The translations under genes were made by a program, and so were the position numbers. The notes beneath the pieces were generated by a model that did no database searches, was not told the origin of the DNA, and worked only from the letters and a program-made list of their open reading frames with translations. From NCBI GenBank assembly GCA_032622095.1, contig CP136066.1:196842816-196906815 (forward strand): a stretch of DNA of 64,000 nt, read 5' to 3'. The stretch is from Siphonodentalium dalli. Its lineage: Eukaryota > Mollusca > Scaphopoda > Gadilida > Siphonodentaliidae. The number at the start of each line of letters is the position of its first letter. Within the stretch, counting starts at the first letter, position 1. Shown here piece after piece: positions 22,860 through 34,902 of this stretch.

Positions 22860-24740
22860 TTTTGGAAAAATATGAGTATGGATATCGCTGGATTCAGTGT
22901 GTCACGGACCATATTTTGGGCTGACTTCCGATAGGATACAGGTCTGCATGAGAGAACTATAGCCCAATGTAATAATGGTATATAAAGAAATTGGAACCGT
23001 AATCAGTGCCGTAATGTTTCATTTTCCGTGCTATAATGCGTTATCTCAACACGCCAATCAGCAAGCATTTTTACGTCACGTGACCGGTCTTACTGAAATT
23101 TGTTTTGTGCTTGCAGACGAACTATGCTATGACCAACTGTAACAGCGGTTTTTGCGAGTTTGTAAACAGTGTGAGAAGGCGATTCTTATCGTTGGTGACT
23201 AAAGATGGATAATAAGTATCAATTAGGTCATACGTTCCCCAAAACCCCTACCAAACTTGCTGATATTCAATGTATAGAGTTAGCATGGAAATATATCATT
23301 ACAGCACACAAGTGGACACCACAACGTGCCACGCACTGTCCTAAGTTCGGAGATACGATATTATAGTTCGTAATGTGGTTCGATCAGTGGTTGAATTCCC
23401 CTATCATTTTATTTGGGACTGCATATGTAATAGGCTGGCATGAACTTTAATTTTTACACTACTACTGTTTGAGATAATATGTGACAACGTTCTTTCTCTT
23501 CCACAACGTGCTAATCGGCGAATTTAGTCGGATGGTCCGAATAAAAGACCATGCATGGCACCCTCAACTATAACTATAACAACGGTTTGCATAGACCAAT
23601 ATCAGAACCTCTTTCGGCCAATGGGTCTCCAGATGTGACATGGTAAAGTTCGAAATTCTTCACGCATATGAGTGCTATAATGTTCTGTCCCCAAGAGTGG
23701 CCCATAAAAGACAGAGATGATGAAAACAGTGTTCTAGCTCTATGTCAAAACTGGATTTGGAGGCTTTTCTGCCATTTTTTCTTTTTATGGCACTTTCCCT
23801 AGTATTGAAATGCGTCCATGATCTAGGATGTGTAATTATATGAAGACAGGTACGTGGTCGTGGTCATTGTATTCTGTAAAGACAGTCGGTGCAGTCAGAG
23901 CCAGAACAATGCGCACTTATTTTTATTTTGTGTAATTTCTGTTGTTGGCGGGAAGCATCTGTTGGTTCAGTTGTAATGTGTAATTGAGTGGTATCCAAAT
24001 ATGACTCGCAACGGTATACTTGGCTATATAACAATGTTGAGCTAGGGCAGGTGGGAGTGTTTACGAATCCACGTCATATTTCCTACTTCCGGTGGCGACC
24101 ATCTTGGATGGGGAGTCCCAGTTTTGCGTATAAATATGCATTATGTCTTCGTTTCACAAAAATATATTCATGTGTATACATTTGACAATAATTTGCATAA
24201 AACTGACTTAGTGACTAGTATGAAAAACGGCGACCATGATGGACGCCATCTTGTCTGGTGTCTACACGGCCACATTTTTGCGCGTTAACATCTCTTAAAA
24301 GTTGAGTGAATAAAATGAGTGAGGTGAAGTTACATGTAAGTCATGGTGTGGGTGCAGGTTAACCACATCAGCTATATGGGCTCGTGTTGGCTTCCAATGG
24401 CTTCATTTACCACCTACTCCTATCAAGTTGTCCAGATACCCCCATACATCTGATAGCATGCATGTAGTATACATGTATTTGTCAGGAAAATAATAACAGA
24501 CTGCTATCGAAACGCACCGCAACGACACTCCAGGCCATCCCAGGACATAATAAAGGATTTAAAATGATATGTTCCTGAAGGCCGTTCCAGCTAGACGATG
24601 GGATCAGCATTTTTGAAAGACCTTATACTATATGTCCCAATATTAAATATGGGTACCTCTGAAACCGAAAACTATATCTGGTGTTCATCCAACAAGCTAA
24701 ATCACGTAAACACATAGGTGACAAGTTATTTAAAATTATA
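22860..24740. other. Non-coding, nothing firm
   Basis: No exon is supported. Around 24070-24270 there are several phrases of the type GCGACCATCTTGGATGG and GACGCCATCTTGTC, part of a motif that recurs in the repeats at 30.8 kb and 42-47 kb. Confidence 0.35.
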
Positions 24741-24762
24741 AATGTTTAAATAGCCACATTCC

Positions 24763-26000
24763 TTAGTCTTCGCACTTTATGGTATGATACATTGGCTTTG
24801 ATGAATATGATGTCTTCATGGGACGAGTTGTAGTCATAAAAATAAATAATAATGCTCTTAATTGGTTATTTTCAAATTTCTTGTTACTTTCTTCACTGCA
24901 AAAATGCCACGTAAAGGGACAAACATTAAAATTAGATAGAATGAATGTATGGAAGATTGTAATCTTGGACAGATGGTTCAAGTTGTGTCCTATACGTTTG
25001 AGAACATTTATCTGTCGTGATGCCTTGCGACATATATTTGAGATATGGATGCAAAACTTCAGTGTATAGTCAATGTCAACACGCAAGTTTACTGTTTCAT
25101 CACATTTAATTTCAGAGTCACAAATTTTGAACACCGGATTTAATGAGTCAGATGCATCTCCTGTTGCAATAGCATGGAGTTTTTGCAGGATTGGTTTGTA
25201 TACCGTTATATGTAAACCATTTCACCAAATATCCGACTCTATCTGTAGTGCGTCCAAAAACACGTTAAAGGTACGGTTGGCCTTGGCGATGGGTATCATG
25301 TGAAAATATTTCCACCCGTCAAAAACCGCCACAAACAGAAAAAACAACAAAATGTAGACAGGCTTTGTCCGTATACAAATAAGAAATATCGCATAAACAG
25401 TATGTTATTGTCATATTTTTGACCATTGTTATGTAAACAAAGGCATAAAAAGTTACTTTTCTGGTGTTTGTTTATATTATGATGGTAAACATAAAGAGCG
25501 TTCTTTGTGGGCGAATTCCTGATATGGAACGAATAAAGAGCGTTTATTCCATTTGTGTGTGATTAGCCAGCACCATTGTGCTGTCTTCTGTAACACAATC
25601 AGGCTCTTGCTTAGGTAAAATATAGTAAATCTTTATGATAACATGCTGTTTACGCGATGGTCATGGTATATATGAACAAAACTGTATGCGTTTTAATGTT
25701 TTTCTGTTTACGGTGATTGGAACAAATATGAATATTTTCGACAACTAAGGCCTCACGTGCCTTTAACATCTGCATGGGTGTGAACACAAAAACGTATTAT
25801 CGTCCGCATTGTTATAGAGATCGCTATTGTGCATGTAACAGAACAAATCGATCAGAAAGACATTGAATAACAAGATTACATCCTTGAGGAACTATTTTGG
25901 TTATGTCCGACCATTCTGAAGACACTTTGAAGTTTTATCTGTTGTTGCGATCGATTACACGGTGAGGAATCACGTGGTTTCGAGGTTGGAGAGTACCACG
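24763..26000 (-). pseudogene. LINE reverse transcriptase fragment (Jockey/CR1-like), cut by a MITE
   Basis: Read on the minus strand from high to low coordinates: KIVPQGC (about 25895, motif B), DLYNNADDNTFLCSHP (about 25780-25828, catalytic box with ADD). A MITE then interrupts at 25265-25766. The frame resumes with VFLDALQIESDIW (about 25225-25260) and KLHAIATGDASDSLN (about 25140-25185), then DYTLKFCIHISNICRKASRQ, INVLKRIGHNLNHLSKITIF and FNVCPFTWHFCSEE (24770-25080, thumb). Stops and shifts occur throughout. The fragment lacks endonuclease and 5' RT. Confidence 0.8.
25265..25766 (+). mobile_element. TTAA MITE, family 2, copy A (494 bp)
   Basis: TTAA at 25265-25268 and 25763-25766 flank a unit starting AAGGTACGGTTGGCCTTG and ending CTAAGGCCTCACGTGCCT. 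It carries two AAAGAGCGTT decamers (about 25493 and 25536). It is inserted within the LINE RT fragment. Near-identical to copies at 48.2, 53.3 and 58.5 kb, and more distant from that at 38.1 kb. Confidence 0.9.
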
Positions 26001-26479
26001 CATTCAAAATGTACAAACGCACAACAATATAATATATGAGGAACTGACACAAACATTTTGACCAAAGTTGCTAGTCGGAGGTTCGTGGAATACACAAGAC
26101 CGTACATCTTGGAGAATCCTTCGACTGACAACTTTGGTCAGAATGTAAGAGCAAACAACTGTGAGTTTGGACACAAATGAGATATCAGCTTGAAAAATAG
26201 TATAGCATATGTCAAAATACTATGTAATATATCATTATCCTAGTTTATTACCCTTTTCCTCGTTTCTGGTTGCGTTTGCGATCGCATCGGCCATTTTGTA
26301 TGCGTGATACTCATCAATTCGAAACCAAGTGATTCCCAACGTGGATTAGTTTACTTCACCCAACAAGGTTTCACACGAGAGTCGCCGTGCTTACGTCTGG
26401 TGATAATAAGCTAGCGGTGGTGTCAGAAGAAAGCTCCGAATATATTAATCGAATTTCAAAATGCCATCGACCCGGAACC

Positions 26480-28620
26480 ATATGTACATATATATTGTAT
26501 ATAATGATACCCGTTTAGGGTGTGTGAAGTTAGTTAGGCGTTCGACATTCGTTTGACATACGCGTGAAGTTGGTTAGGTGTTCGGATATTGACGGGAGGG
26601 GTGTTACATCGGTTCAATTCGTGCTCCCCCGCTCGAATTTTGTGTCAGATTCCTAGGTTTTCCCATTTTCCAGACCATCGATCGAAAAATCCGGACTTGA
26701 GACCAAATATGAAAGCTAATAACTTGGCAGATACAAGAAGATGGCTCACACGTACTGGCAAGCTATCACACGATATAGACTCAGAAGTTTGTAACAATAG
26801 GTGTCTGGACGCACGTTATCCCATCTACATATAAGTCATATACAGAACATAGACAATGTAAGACAAAATATTGACAACGTGAGACAGAACATAGCAAATG
26901 TAACGCACGTACAAACACAGCGTGAGACACCACAACAGCAACATAATCCATATCATAATCAACACGACGAAACATAGAACCAGTCTGTAGAACGAACTAC
27001 AATTGCATCACATACACACGATGTAGAACTTATCAATGACAATATTAGTAAACATGAGAACAACGCGTCTATCCAAGATGACGCACTAGATGACACCGAT
27101 TTACATACATATGTCCAAGAGATCGAATAAAGACTCAATGGTCAGATTCAGAAAGGCGTAGAAGGCAGAGACCCCAACCCTAAGCTGAATAAGAAACAGT
27201 TTGTTAGAAAGCAAATATATTTTGGCTAACAAAGAAATTCATATGTAGGTATAATATTGAACAGACAATAAATGAGCATAACAATGCTAAATACTGAGCT
27301 ATACATTGTCCTACAACTCATATCGGAGAAGGTGGACGCAAAGGTTCGACCACACAAGCCAACAGCAATTCAAGAACCAAAGTGGAAGGTGCGAATAAAG
27401 AAAAAAAACTGAGTTGAAAAATGGAAAATTAAATGAGCGTAAAAAGAGGAAGATACTCAGAAAATGTGTAATTAATAGCGACAGAATAATGAAAGAATTG
27501 ATTGATACAGCAAATTTTTTTTTTTTTAAACAAACAAAAAAGTCACAGCGAATGCGTAGATACGAAAGAATGTCAAAGCAGTTTGAACTGAACAAGACAT
27601 TTGCTAATATGTTTTATAGAGATATGAATTAAACTAAAATAACAATTAGAATGCCTCTCGACAAAGTAGAACTAGAAACATTCTGGAAGGGTATATGGGA
27701 GAGGAACGAGAAACATAATGCTGAAGCTGAATGGTTCACAAAGATATTGAGAGAAATGCGGATATCGGTGAACAGTACTGACATGATATTACACAGGAAG
27801 AAGTCTCGTATGCTGTCAGCAAAACGCACAACTAGAGAGCAGCTGGTATAGACAATATACACAATTATTGGTTGAAGCAGTTTACAACATGCCATCCACA
27901 CATTACAAGATCGTGCAGTGACTTGATTACCAAACCTGACCAATCGCCAGACTGGCTATTAAAAGGTGTCACATTTTTACTTCCCAAAACGAGTGACACA
28001 TCAAACCGGAAAAATTATTGACCCATCATCTGCTTATATCTATTCTAAAATTCTCACATCCGTTCTAACTGACACATTGTTCAAACATCTCTCCCATAAC
28101 AACCTTATTCCAAAGGAGCAGAAGGGTTGTTGAAAAGGAAGCATGGGCTGAAAGGACCAGCTCCTCTTTAACAAAATGGCGAAGGAGCACTGCCGCAACA
28201 CAAATAGAGACTTGAGCACTACATAGATCGACTATAGAAGGCTTTTGATAGTGGTCCTCGATGCTGGATCGTGCAGTCACTCAAATTTTATAAAGCTAAT
28301 TAAACCGTGGTGAAATTCCTGGACAATGGGAAGCAAAAATGGCAAACAACAATGAATTTGACCCCATTTGATCTTTCAAGGTGATTCTTTGTCTCCCTTG
28401 TTTTGCATAAGCTTTTCCCACTGAGCTCTGAGATCAACTCGCTGAATACTGGGAACTCCATCAGGGGGCAGCAAGGTGAGACAAAATGATCACACCTGAT
28501 GTATATGGATGATATTAAACTAGATGTAACAAACATCAATTGGAGCAACGACTCGACGTGGTGAAAATTTATAGTAATGACATAAAAATGAAATTCGGCT
28601 ATGACAAATGTCCCAAACTG
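26480..28620 (+). pseudogene. R2/NeSL-like LINE with YMDD reverse transcriptase, decayed
   Basis: An early segment reads NNLADTRRWLTRTGKLSHDI (about 26715-26775). A hydrophilic tract follows, then KPTAIQEPKWKVRIKKKN (about 27355-27410). RT motifs: ITQEEVSYAVSKTHN (about 27790), AAGIDNIHNYWLKQFT (about 27845-27890, fingers), NLIPKEQKGC (about 28102), DYRR with AFDSG in the next frame (about 28230-28250, motif A) and MYMDDIKLD (about 28502, catalytic YMDD). Motif order and wording fit the R2/NeSL-like LINEs common in molluscs and other invertebrates (family knowledge). Many stops and frameshifts. The frame ends GYDKCPKL at 28620, exactly where a TTAA MITE begins. Confidence 0.75.
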
Positions 28621-28815
28621 TTAACACATTCACGGCGGGAGCTGCGCTGGTGCAGCATTAAACATGATGCGCCAGTGCATTCTCTTATATATACGAGTCT
28701 CCCATAGGGAGCCTATCATATATTAGAGAATGCACTGGCTGACAAGGATAAGGTAAATATTGTTAGGCCAATGTATTCTCTTATATATATGCGAGGCTCG
28801 GTATGGGACTAGCCA
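28621..28815. mobile_element. TTAA MITE, family 3, partial copy
   Basis: After TTAA at 28621-28624 the sequence matches the complete 236-bp element at 59290-59525: ACGGCGGGAGCTGCGCTGG, CAGTGCATTCTCTTATATAT, CATAGGGAGCCT, GTTAGGCCAATG. The right end is not found, so the copy is broken. It interrupts the R2-like LINE. Confidence 0.7.
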
Positions 28816-29130
28816 CTGCTGTGAGAAACTTGCAGTAGACCAGCGGCGGGCTGCGAACTCATCTCGACGTGTTGACAACGAAGACAAGTCCGATGCGCAA
28901 CGTCTGACAACCACGACCTCAGTTTACGAACGGCACACAAAGAATTATCAAATATTTTCTCGAAGAAACCAGATAGCTGAGAATGAATAGCGCAGTACGC
29001 AGAAAGACTTACTTGGACATAAAACCGCAGCTAAGTTGATGACTAGACATATTTGTCCAAAAGCCTGAAATAGAGATAAAGAAGTTTATGTATAAAAATC
29101 ATTAAATACGGATGGGAAAACGTAGTTATA
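28816..29130. other. Non-coding remnant, possibly LINE 3' region
   Basis: An open frame with QRRAANSSRRVDNEDKSDAQ (about 28840-28900) could be the C-terminal remnant of the interrupted LINE. This is not recognised with confidence. Confidence 0.3.
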
Positions 29131-29601
29131 TAGTACTAGCAGGGTTACCCGGCGTTGCACAGGTTAAAGTGATGTGAAACCCTATGTGGATATTTAGTGG
29201 GAATAGAGAATACTCTTTCTCTCAAAGTAGTACACGTATTCTCATAAATTGTATATCAAAATGGCATCACAAAACATGATTATTACACTTGGAATATAAG
29301 TAGGGCTCACCTTGTTAGATCGGAGCGATTATAATTTTGCTTATCGCGTTTATTCCCTCCCACAATAAAGAAGTATTTATTTATTTACAACTGCGTATAC
29401 TTCAGACGTTATAGCATGAAACATGAACATCATAAACACATTAGTTCGAAACAATAAAAGACGACAATTATGTTTTACATAGAGATGTATCAATCAATCA
29501 ATCTAATTTATCACATCTTCATGAAGATACAGATGTCTTAAAGATATGTCCAGGTGCGCCTCTGTTCTGGTGCTATATATATACTGGCTAATCATTTTCA
29601 G

Positions 29602-29793
29602 TTTAAAAGAAATGATGGTATGCATGTATATAGCAGCTACATGTATCCGACACAGCAAGATTTTGAATTGTTTATGTTAGGCGATGCGTCTGTTCTAAAA
29701 TATGAAAGAAATCCTCTGTATCGGGCAGATATACCCTTGTCAGAGGATCCTGAAAATGTGCTACGGACTGCGTTTCCTTTATCTCAGAAGTAA
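29602..29793 (+). CDS. Candidate terminal exon, 63 residues, unrecognised
   Basis: A strong acceptor (CTAATCATTTTCAG| at 29588-29601) is followed by 63 open codons with balanced composition (NDGMHVYSSYMYPTQQDFEL, FMLGDASVLKYERNPLYRAD, SEDPENVLRTAFPLSQK) and TAA at 29791-29793. No polyadenylation signal is clear and no upstream exon was found. It lies inside a repeat-rich region, so it may be a fragment of an element rather than a host exon. Confidence 0.3.
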   Translation, partial: FKRNDGMHVYSSYMYPTQQDFELFMLGDASVLKYERNPLYRADIPLSEDPENVLRTAFPLSQK

Positions 29794-30099
29794 CCATATT
29801 TGACTGCACACTGTGACCACTATTTTTGAACAGGCCTGCACTACATTTCCATAGCTCTTGTCAACTGTAACTGTTTTTTTGTGTGGAAACTATATTGAAT
29901 GAGACAGACTCATATCAATCGTGTTCTAATATATACATGAGCCATTCTAATATGCAATCCTCTGACGATTCAAGGTCCCTCAGTTTGAATGAATATATGT
30001 AGCTCTTAAATAGATTGATATAAATATACTTTTAATGCTTTCTTCTATGTATATGTGTTGCTAGATCATTATAGGAATGCCCTGATTTCCATCCCCATA

Positions 30100-30660
30100 T
30101 AAATATGACAGTTGAGAAGATATAATTGTTCAAGTGACTTAATTCGGTCACCATTTGTCGAGTTTGTGCAATTGGAATGCCAACCACTCCTCATAACGAC
30201 ATGGAGATGGCCTGGGAGATGACTATATATAACTTTGTTGGATATCGGCGAATTGAACACTCTTATATATGCTAGTGAATCTCCTCTCCCCATCCAATAC
30301 CCAAACGGCCCCAAATGTGATATAATTAATCAGGTCATTAGAGACGAACGTGCATGGATTTGGTGGAATCAGTGCTATTAATATATTTGTATCGACTTTG
30401 TTGCAACTCCCCTCATGCATGACTTGAACCGCGCCACTTGTGCCATATATAAACCACGTCTATTAGACGCATGCATGCATTGTATAATGGAGATGATTAT
30501 ATATAAGTTTGGTGGTATTCGGCAACTGAACAAATTCTTATCATATGTATTACCCCCCCCCCATCTCTCACACAAACGGCACCAATTTCGCGTCTTCAAA
30601 TCACACGTTTATATTCCTCGTATCAATAACGTCACTTTAGAAAAGTTTAACCCTGACCAT
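30100..30660. repeat. 550-bp dispersed repeat, copy 1
   Basis: About 30128-30660 is repeated at about 31300-31990 with roughly 90 percent visual identity (GTTCAAGTGACTTAATTCGG, TCATAACGACATGGAGATGG, CGTGCATGGATTTGGTGG). Both keep the order of the smaller monomers, so this is a segmental duplicate within the composite repeat. Confidence 0.85.
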
Positions 30661-31299
30661 TATCTTACTCGTAAAAAGTTACCACTGTCAGACCGCCTTG
30701 GTGCCATATCGATTGTACCCTTAAAGTTATTTGTATACATATGGCAACATTTGTTCTCATTATAATCGAACAATTTCTCAACCAGACTTTTGACTAAGGG
30801 CGGTCATGTTGGACGCCATATTGGATCCTGGTTTGTCCCCAAAGCGGATTTTGGATATGTTGTACCAGAGATTATCCCGCGTTGAATGACACCAAGATCG
30901 CTTCTTTAACATTTTTTCTGGATCAACCCCATTTTTGCGTATAACGACCATACTATATTTGTAAGAAAAATTGTCTATTGTCCGACCAAAATATATCTTC
31001 AATTTACAGAAGAGACAAAAAACCTCCTAAGTTCGAATCAGCTGGATGTTACGCTAGCACTCCCGGTGTTTTAAAATATTAATGGTGTAACCCGAATAAC
31101 ATCGGTTCTCGAACTGGAGAAAACAGCGGGCGTTCAGAACATTTCACACTAACCTATTGGTATGTATCGACCAAGACCCTACTTGCACATACCATGAAGG
31201 GGTTCGATTATATCTTGTGCAAGGGAAATGACAACATGGGGTACATTTAGTATGTTCGACGCCTACAGCGCTATGCCCTTCAATAGAACACACTCAAAA

Positions 31300-31990
31300 T
31301 AATTGTTCAAGTGACTTAATGCGGTCACCATTTGTCGAGATTGTGAAATTAGAATGCCAACAACTCCTCATAACGACATGGAGATGGCCTGGGAGATGAC
31401 TATATATAACTTTGTTGGATATCGGCGAATTGAACACTCTTATAAATGCTAGTGAATCTCCTCTCGCCATACATGAACCAAACGGCCCCAAATGTGATTT
31501 AATTAATCATATCATTAGATACGAACGTGCATGAATTTGGTGGAATCAGTGCTATTAATATATTTGTATCGACTTTGGTGCAACTCCCCTCATGCATGAC
31601 TTGAATCGCGCCACTTTTATCATATATAAACCAGGTATATTAGACTCATGCGTGCTTTATATAATGGAGATGATTATATATAAGTTTGGTGGTATTCGTC
31701 AACTAAACAAATTCTTATCATATTTATTACCCCCCCCCATCTCTCACACAAACGACACCAATTTCGCGTCTTAAATTACACGTTTATATCCCACGTATCA
31801 ACAACGTAACTTTAGAAAAGTTTAACCCTGACCATTATATTATGGGAGAGGGGGTACCCATAAGTGAGTCAGCACTTGTCCTCCAATCCCATTGTCTGTA
31901 TATACAATGTTTGTGTCATATATAATATGTTACATACATTAGACAAATAAATATGTTTAAACTATTATCTTACTCGTAAAAAGTTACCCC
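31300..31990. repeat. 550-bp dispersed repeat, copy 2, interrupted
   Basis: The second copy of the 30.1-kb segment differs by a 130-bp insertion at 31839-31968, flanked by ATTAT (31834-31838 and 31964-31968). Copy 1 shows the uninterrupted site CCATTATCTTACTCG. Confidence 0.85.
31839..31968 (+). mobile_element. Short truncated LINE tail insertion (about 125 bp)
   Basis: The inserted piece reads GGGAGAGGGGGTACCCATAA and GCACTTGTCCTCCAATCC, then an AAATAAATATGTTTAAA tail. A relative lies at about 21785-21850, and the 3' end of the LINE at 8.76-8.88 kb is loosely similar. A 5'-truncated retrotransposon 3' end is the best reading. The duplication is only 5 bp. Confidence 0.6.
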
Positions 31991-33199
31991 TGTCAGACCG
32001 CCTGGGTGCCATCTCGATTGTACCCTTAAAGTTATATATAGAACACATAAAGCTAGATATTTGCAAATATTTGATTCATTGTATCATTTGAGAAGAACGT
32101 GTATGAGTTTGATGGTAATTGGCACTAAACATATTTTTTAAAAGTTTAATTTGGTTGGACTCTTTATATCATGGATATTAATATTTGTTTGTTTGGTGCT
32201 AATAAGCGACTAAACATTTTGATATCAAATTTAGTGCTCACCCTCCCACCACATCTCTCACCAAAGCAGCACCAATATGACGTCACGCGATTAGATACCT
32301 CATATCATGGATAAGAATGTGTATCAATTTGGTGGCAATTGGCGCTAAAGATAATGTGTATAAATTTTGGTGCCCCTCTCCGTTTCAGGGCGCACCTGAC
32401 TCGAATGACGCCACGTTTGACAGCTTTAAGCCATGCCATTAGACACCTCGTATCATGGGATGAATTTGTATAAGTTTCGTGGCAATCGGCGACTAAACCA
32501 ATTCTGATCAGATTTAGTACCCACCTACCGCCCCCCCAAATCTCTAATCCCAACGACACCAATTTGGCGTCTTTAAATTACGTAATAAGATTCCTTGTAT
32601 CATGGAGAAGATCTCAGAAGAATGTGCATAAATTTGGTGGAATTCGTCGCTAAAATTATTTTGATCAATTTTGGCACCCCTCTCCCCTTCCGGGTATCCC
32701 TGGCGCGAACGGCGCGACTTTTGACATATTTAAACCACACCATTAGATTCCTCATATTATGGGAATGATTATCTATAAGTTTGGTGGGAATCGGCGACAA
32801 TTTGTGTTCTGCCCCTCCCCCCTTTTCTGCTCCTGACAACAACGGCGTCACTTTATAAAATTCTAACCCTCGCCATTATCTTTCTCGTAAAAAGTTACCC
32901 CTATTAGACCCCTTTTTTGTCATCTAGGTGGTCCCCTGTGAATTTATATAGAACACAGACAGACAGACAGACAGACAGACATTCGCAAATATAGATATAG
33001 ATATATGTAAATTCCAGGCCATTCGTATAGGATTACATATAAATACTTAATCGGAGGGGTGATTAGATATTGTTTAATATCTAATCCCAACCACAGGGGA
33101 CACACGTGCAGGATCACTATTATAAATCAAGATATATTAAACGGACATGGTTCATTCGAGCTTCCAAATTTTGTCTACGTTATTTGGAAGGAGGTATAA

Positions 33200-33605
33200 G
33201 ATAGCTTGAAAAGTACACGAACTATTGATTATACCGGCTTTATATGTTATGGAAAATACTTGCTATGGTCACAGCCATTTTCAGCTGTTTTCAATGTTTT
33301 GCACAGAAATGAAACAAACGCTCTTTATCTCTACCATACCAGGAATGGACTGACACGGAACGCTCTTTTATTTTCCTTGCAATGCACATGGCTGTTGTTT
33401 GTTTGGGACCCAAACACCCTGTTAAACGTTGTATTTTGTATGACTTCAATGCGTCGCTGTGAGACATACACTGCCCGTAGAAAGATAGTTCAAGTATTTA
33501 TCGACCTACTTTGCTACCGGGAAAAATTCAAAACGAATAGTATTAGGTGGATTTTGGATCGCAAACCGCCATGTGGCTTTAAGATTTATCGTAGAATTAA
33601 TCGAG
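33200..33605 (+). repeat. Dispersed repeat with AAACGCTCTTT boxes, copy 1
   Basis: It matches in reverse orientation the segment 61637-62015. Shared landmarks are GGCTTTAT, CAGCCATTTTCA, AAACGCTCTTTAT, TTTGGGACCCAAACACC and CGCAAACCGCCATGTGGCTT. The continuous 160-codon frame is not treated as a gene, although the other copy keeps a similar frame. Confidence 0.75.
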
Positions 33606-33649
33606 GATTAATATTGACAAAGGAGAAGTGTTTTTATATGTGTTTTCAC

Positions 33650-33725
33650 TGTGCACCGCGCCATAAACGGAATAACGGCTATATATAAGTCCACTATGGG
33701 CTTATTTTAGAATCTAATAATCCAA
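33650..33725. repeat. Dispersed phrase with GGAATAACGG core
   Basis: GCGCCATAAACGGAATAACG followed by TATAAGTCCACTATGGGCTT and TCCAATATGAAC recurs at 34260-34360 and, more diverged, at 51805-51910. It seeds the adjacent 30-bp tandem array. Confidence 0.65.
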
Positions 33726-33950
33726 TATGAACCTATGTGGATAATATAGGTCGATTATGAACCTATGTGGATAATATAGGTCGATTATGAACCTATGTGG
33801 ATAATATAGGTCGATTATGAACCTATGTGGATATTATAGGTCGATTATGAACCTATGTGGATATTATAGGTCGATTATGAACCTATGTGGATATTATAGG
33901 TCGATTATGAACCTATGTGGATATTATAGGTCGATTATGAACCTATCTGT
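33726..33950. repeat. 30-bp tandem repeat, 7.5 copies
   Basis: The unit TATGAACCTATGTGGATAAT plus ATAGGTCGAT has starts at 33726, 33756, 33786 and so on. Copies after about 33830 share ATATTATAGG instead of ATAATATAGG, showing stepwise expansion. The period is a multiple of 3, hence an open frame that is not a gene. Confidence 0.95.
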
Positions 33951-34071
33951 GCGACGATATGTTGGATATTCAGCCTATTCTCCGGAAAATGGAAAATAAG
34001 CTCGTATAATTGAACTAATTTAAAAAACACGATTAAGCCAATAACGGCATTATTTTTTTGTTACGCTCAAA

Positions 34072-34221
34072 ACGAACCTAAATCTACATGTACTACACGA
34101 ACCTAAATCTACATGTACTACACGAACCTAAATCTACATGTACTACACGAACCTAAATCTACATGTACTACACGAACATCAATCTACATGTACTACACGA
34201 ACCTAAATCTACATGTACTTA
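34072..34221. repeat. 25-bp tandem repeat, 6 copies
   Basis: The unit ACGAACCTAAATCTACATGT plus ACTAC has starts at 34072, 34097, 34122, 34147, 34172 and 34197. The copies are almost identical, except the fifth, which has ACATC. Confidence 0.95.
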
Positions 34222-34548
34222 CCAGATGTACGCTCTTTATAATGTCTTTTCGTTGGGGCCCGTGCCATGAAACGGAATAACGGGTATAAGTCCACCATAG
34301 GCTTATTTCATAATCAAATGATTCCAATATAAACATATGTGAATAATTAAGTCCAATACGAACATATTCATGATAGTTGTACGATGGCATGCTGCCATAT
34401 AACATAATGTGTATAGTCACTGACTTCGTATATTGTCATATGTGCGTGGACAAATTTATCATTTGTTATCGAAATGGCCATATTACAGTACATTGAGATT
34501 TCTCTCCTCAGCTTGATCAAGCTTGAAAATCGGGAGTATCGGCCGTGT

Positions 34549-34796
34549 GGGGTTTGAACCCACTACCCGTTCGTCTAGCCCAGAATGTAGCATATCGATA
34601 GTAGGATGGACGTATATATCGGCATCATGTCGGGTTTGAACCCACTACCTGTTCGTCTAGCCCAGAATGTAGCATATCGATAGTAGGATGGACGTATATA
34701 TCGGCATCATGTCGGGTTTGAACCCACTACCTGTTCGTCTAGCCCAGAATGTAGCATATCGATAGTAGGATGGACGTATATATCGGCATCATGTCA
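34549..34796 (-). repeat. 82-bp tandem repeat, 3 copies, each with a tRNA B-box-like tract
   Basis: The three units begin with GGTTTGAACCCACTACC (34551, 34633, 34715). On the minus strand each reads GTGGGTTCAAACCCGACA, close to the tRNA/SINE B box. About 100 bp upstream on that strand (about 34825-34845) is AGTGGTTGAGCGATAGCC, close to an A box. A tRNA-derived SINE head with an amplified B-box region is possible. Confidence 0.7.
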
Positions 34797-34902
34797 ATGT
34801 TGAATTAGCATAGTATTAAGGCTATCGCTCAACCACTTCGTTTTCAGATGCATATCTGGTTGGTGAGACCCCATGCATTCCCCCACCCCATCATCGAGAA
34901 CA

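Larger units (their letters stand above)
29131..33012 (+). repeat. Composite interspersed repeat with (ACAG)n tail
   Basis: The left edge carries ACTAGCAGGGTTACCCGGCG, a head sequence I know from high-copy animal repeats. The right edge ends TTTATATAGAACACAGACAG with six ACAG units and an ATATAG tail (32940-33005), which suggests a LINE-type microsatellite tail. Between lie diverged monomers of about 110-130 bp (phrases TAAGTTTGGTGGNAATCGGC, AACGGCACCA, CATTAGA..CCTC..ATCATGG) through 30.1-32.9 kb. It is not certain that head and tail belong to one insertion. Confidence 0.55.

Noticed and set aside
33206-33688. 160-codon ORF as a host gene
   Set aside because: It is a dispersed repeat with a reverse copy at 61.6-62.0 kb. 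Reported as a finding instead.
33817-33999. Repeat protein MNLCGYYRSI
   Set aside because: Period-30 minisatellite, a multiple of three. It also begins in untranslated repeats and has no promoter or splice support.
34549-34850. A functional tRNA gene
   Set aside because: Box spacing is too wide and no cloverleaf stem pairs are seen. At most tRNA-derived.
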